DNA of 64,000 nt from the NCBI GenBank assembly GCA_025055675.1, contig JANWWT010000001.1, forward strand, positions 372,001 to 436,000, given 5' to 3'. This DNA comes from Pseudanabaenaceae cyanobacterium SKYG29. GTDB lineage: Bacteria; Cyanobacteriota; Cyanobacteriia; Pseudanabaenales; Pseudanabaenaceae. The translations under genes were made by a program, and so were the position numbers. Positions 63,426 to 64,000 of the stretch are shown one piece after another (position 1 is the stretch's first letter; every line of letters begins with the position of its first letter). Under the pieces are notes generated by a model. The model did no database searches. It saw only the letters and a program-made list of their open reading frames with translations, and was not told the origin of the DNA.

Positions 63426-63923
63426 ATGGAACCGATCGTGTTTTGGCAGCCAGGGGAACCAGACAGCGAAACCAAGTTGGCAGAGATCAAGGGTTGGTGG
63501 CAAAATCTGCTCGGCAAGCCTATTCTGTGGCAGCAGCGTCCTTTACCAGAGGACAAGGATTTAAGCAAAATCAACTGGGAAGTGCTAAAACTAGATGAAG
63601 AGTTTGTCCCTGTCAAAATGGACTTGCGGGGGATCACGCTCTATTGGCAGCGCCCCACTGATAGTAGTGAACATAACCTCACCCCCAGTGCTCTCAAACT
63701 CGATCGTCAAGCGCAAACCCTTGATGTCCTACCTGATTCCACTCGTAATTATGTAGTGCGGATTACCTCTAGGGAACCCGTATACCAAGTGATTCGTCTA
63801 TTCCAGCCACAGGTGGAGGTCAGGGGAGAGATTCTGGTATTCAAGGATGCAACTACCATGACCGCTGTGGAAGTAGAACTCACAGCCGAGCAAAAACAAC
63901 AAATCATTACTCAATTTCAGTAA
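63426..63923 (+). CDS. Conserved hypothetical protein
   Basis: 165 residues, soluble. PIVFWQPGEPDSETKLAEIKGWWQNLLGKP opens it, then GITLYWQRPTDSSEHNLTPS, DSTRNYVVRITSREPVYQVI and a C-terminal helix TAEQKQQIITQF. I do not recognise the family. The ATG at 63426 lies 52 bases after tRNA-Ser. The stop overlaps the next start by one base. Confidence 0.65.
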   Translation: MEPIVFWQPGEPDSETKLAEIKGWWQNLLGKPILWQQRPLPEDKDLSKINWEVLKLDEEFVPVKMDLRGITLYWQRPTDSSEHNLTPSALKLDRQAQTLDVLPDSTRNYVVRITSREPVYQVIRLFQPQVEVRGEILVFKDATTMTAVEVELTAEQKQQIITQFQ

Positions 63924-64000
63924 TGACGACAGAGGAGTGGTTGCACTGTTTACGCTCTGCCTCATTTTTTACGGGGCTGCCTTCGAGTGCCACTGCAAGG
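63923..64000 (+). CDS. Start of a gene cut by the window edge, possibly cyclic-nucleotide-binding
   Basis: The ATG overlaps the previous stop by one base (TAATG). The 26 visible residues, MTTEEWLHCLRSASFFTGLP and so on, recall the entry of Crp-like cyclic-nucleotide-binding domains ('L---PLF-GL'), but the fragment is too short for a firm call. Confidence 0.4.
   Translation, partial: MTTEEWLHCLRSASFFTGLPSSATAR

Noticed and set aside
63278-63598. Protein frames reading through tRNA-Ser
   Set aside because: They cover the tRNA gene and the start of a better gene in another frame; not credible.

Overview
The window is a chromosomal segment of a cyanobacterium. The diagnostic genes are petC-petA (cytochrome b6f Rieske protein and cytochrome f), a small photosystem II gene (psb30/ycf12), menB (phylloquinone pathway), a sufR/sufB pair, ycf51, and many families restricted to cyanobacteria (DUF2854, DUF2973, DUF2605, a cyanobacterial DprA-like protein). 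The palindrome CGATCG is scattered through almost every gene at a density far above chance, as in genomes carrying HIP1-type repeats. Genus cannot be fixed from the sequence alone.

Layout. 0-5 kb: end of a GGDEF protein, a DprA-like protein, a degenerate metallo-beta-lactamase-fold protein, an SH3 protein, psb30, a membrane GTPase, a YrdC/Sua5-family protein and a DUF218 protein. 5-10 kb: a membrane PAS histidine kinase split by a frameshift at a T7 run, and a UvrD-type helicase. 10-22 kb: a long minus-strand run with a catalytically degenerate Y-family polymerase, a DUF2779 nuclease-like protein, purC-bamA, an aldo/keto reductase and a YbjN-like protein, plus rsmH-zur and an amino-acid ABC substrate-binding protein. 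22-31 kb: ppk1 coupled to a cobA-hemD fusion, fabZ-lpxA, mtnP and fabD.

31-36 kb is different: a GluR0-like ligand-gated potassium channel gene sits among decayed genes. These are a VapC-type toxin, the C-terminus of an SNF2/DUF3883-type helicase, an Rpn-type nuclease and the N-terminus of a beta-helix repeat protein. Long non-coding stretches lie between them, and the region ends at a tRNA-Phe gene. I read it as an old accessory island that is eroding.

36-43 kb: sufR diverges from sufB over a perfect SufR operator (CAAC-N6-GTTG). sufB carries a 360-residue intein with a LAGLIDADG endonuclease, and sufC, sufD and sufS do not follow. Then come a phosphopantetheinyl transferase, ycf51, an AI-2E-family transporter and an FAD oxidoreductase. 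43-47.4 kb: a type IV pilin with its own terminator, a TPR/SPINDLY-type glycosyltransferase and a GT4 glycosyltransferase, a possible pilin or surface glycosylation group. 47.5-53.9 kb: a tightly packed unit of a secreted protein, an iron-sulfur bacterial photolyase and an RDD membrane protein, then glyS and a HupE/UreJ protein. 54-58 kb: petC-petA with a terminator, menB, a DUF2973/DUF2605 pair and a cysteine desulfurase. 58-64 kb: a 1543-residue soluble multi-PAS/GAF kinase, bolA, tRNA-Ser(GGA), an unrecognised protein and the start of one more gene.

The genome is compact: nine convergent gene pairs overlap at their 3' ends, three of them with interlocked stop codons. No CRISPR array, complete insertion sequence, rRNA or prophage was seen. 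The strongest leads for follow-up are the dead polymerase/DUF2779 nuclease pair, the GluR0 island, the intein-bearing detached sufB, the split kinase, and the pilin/glycosyltransferase cluster.
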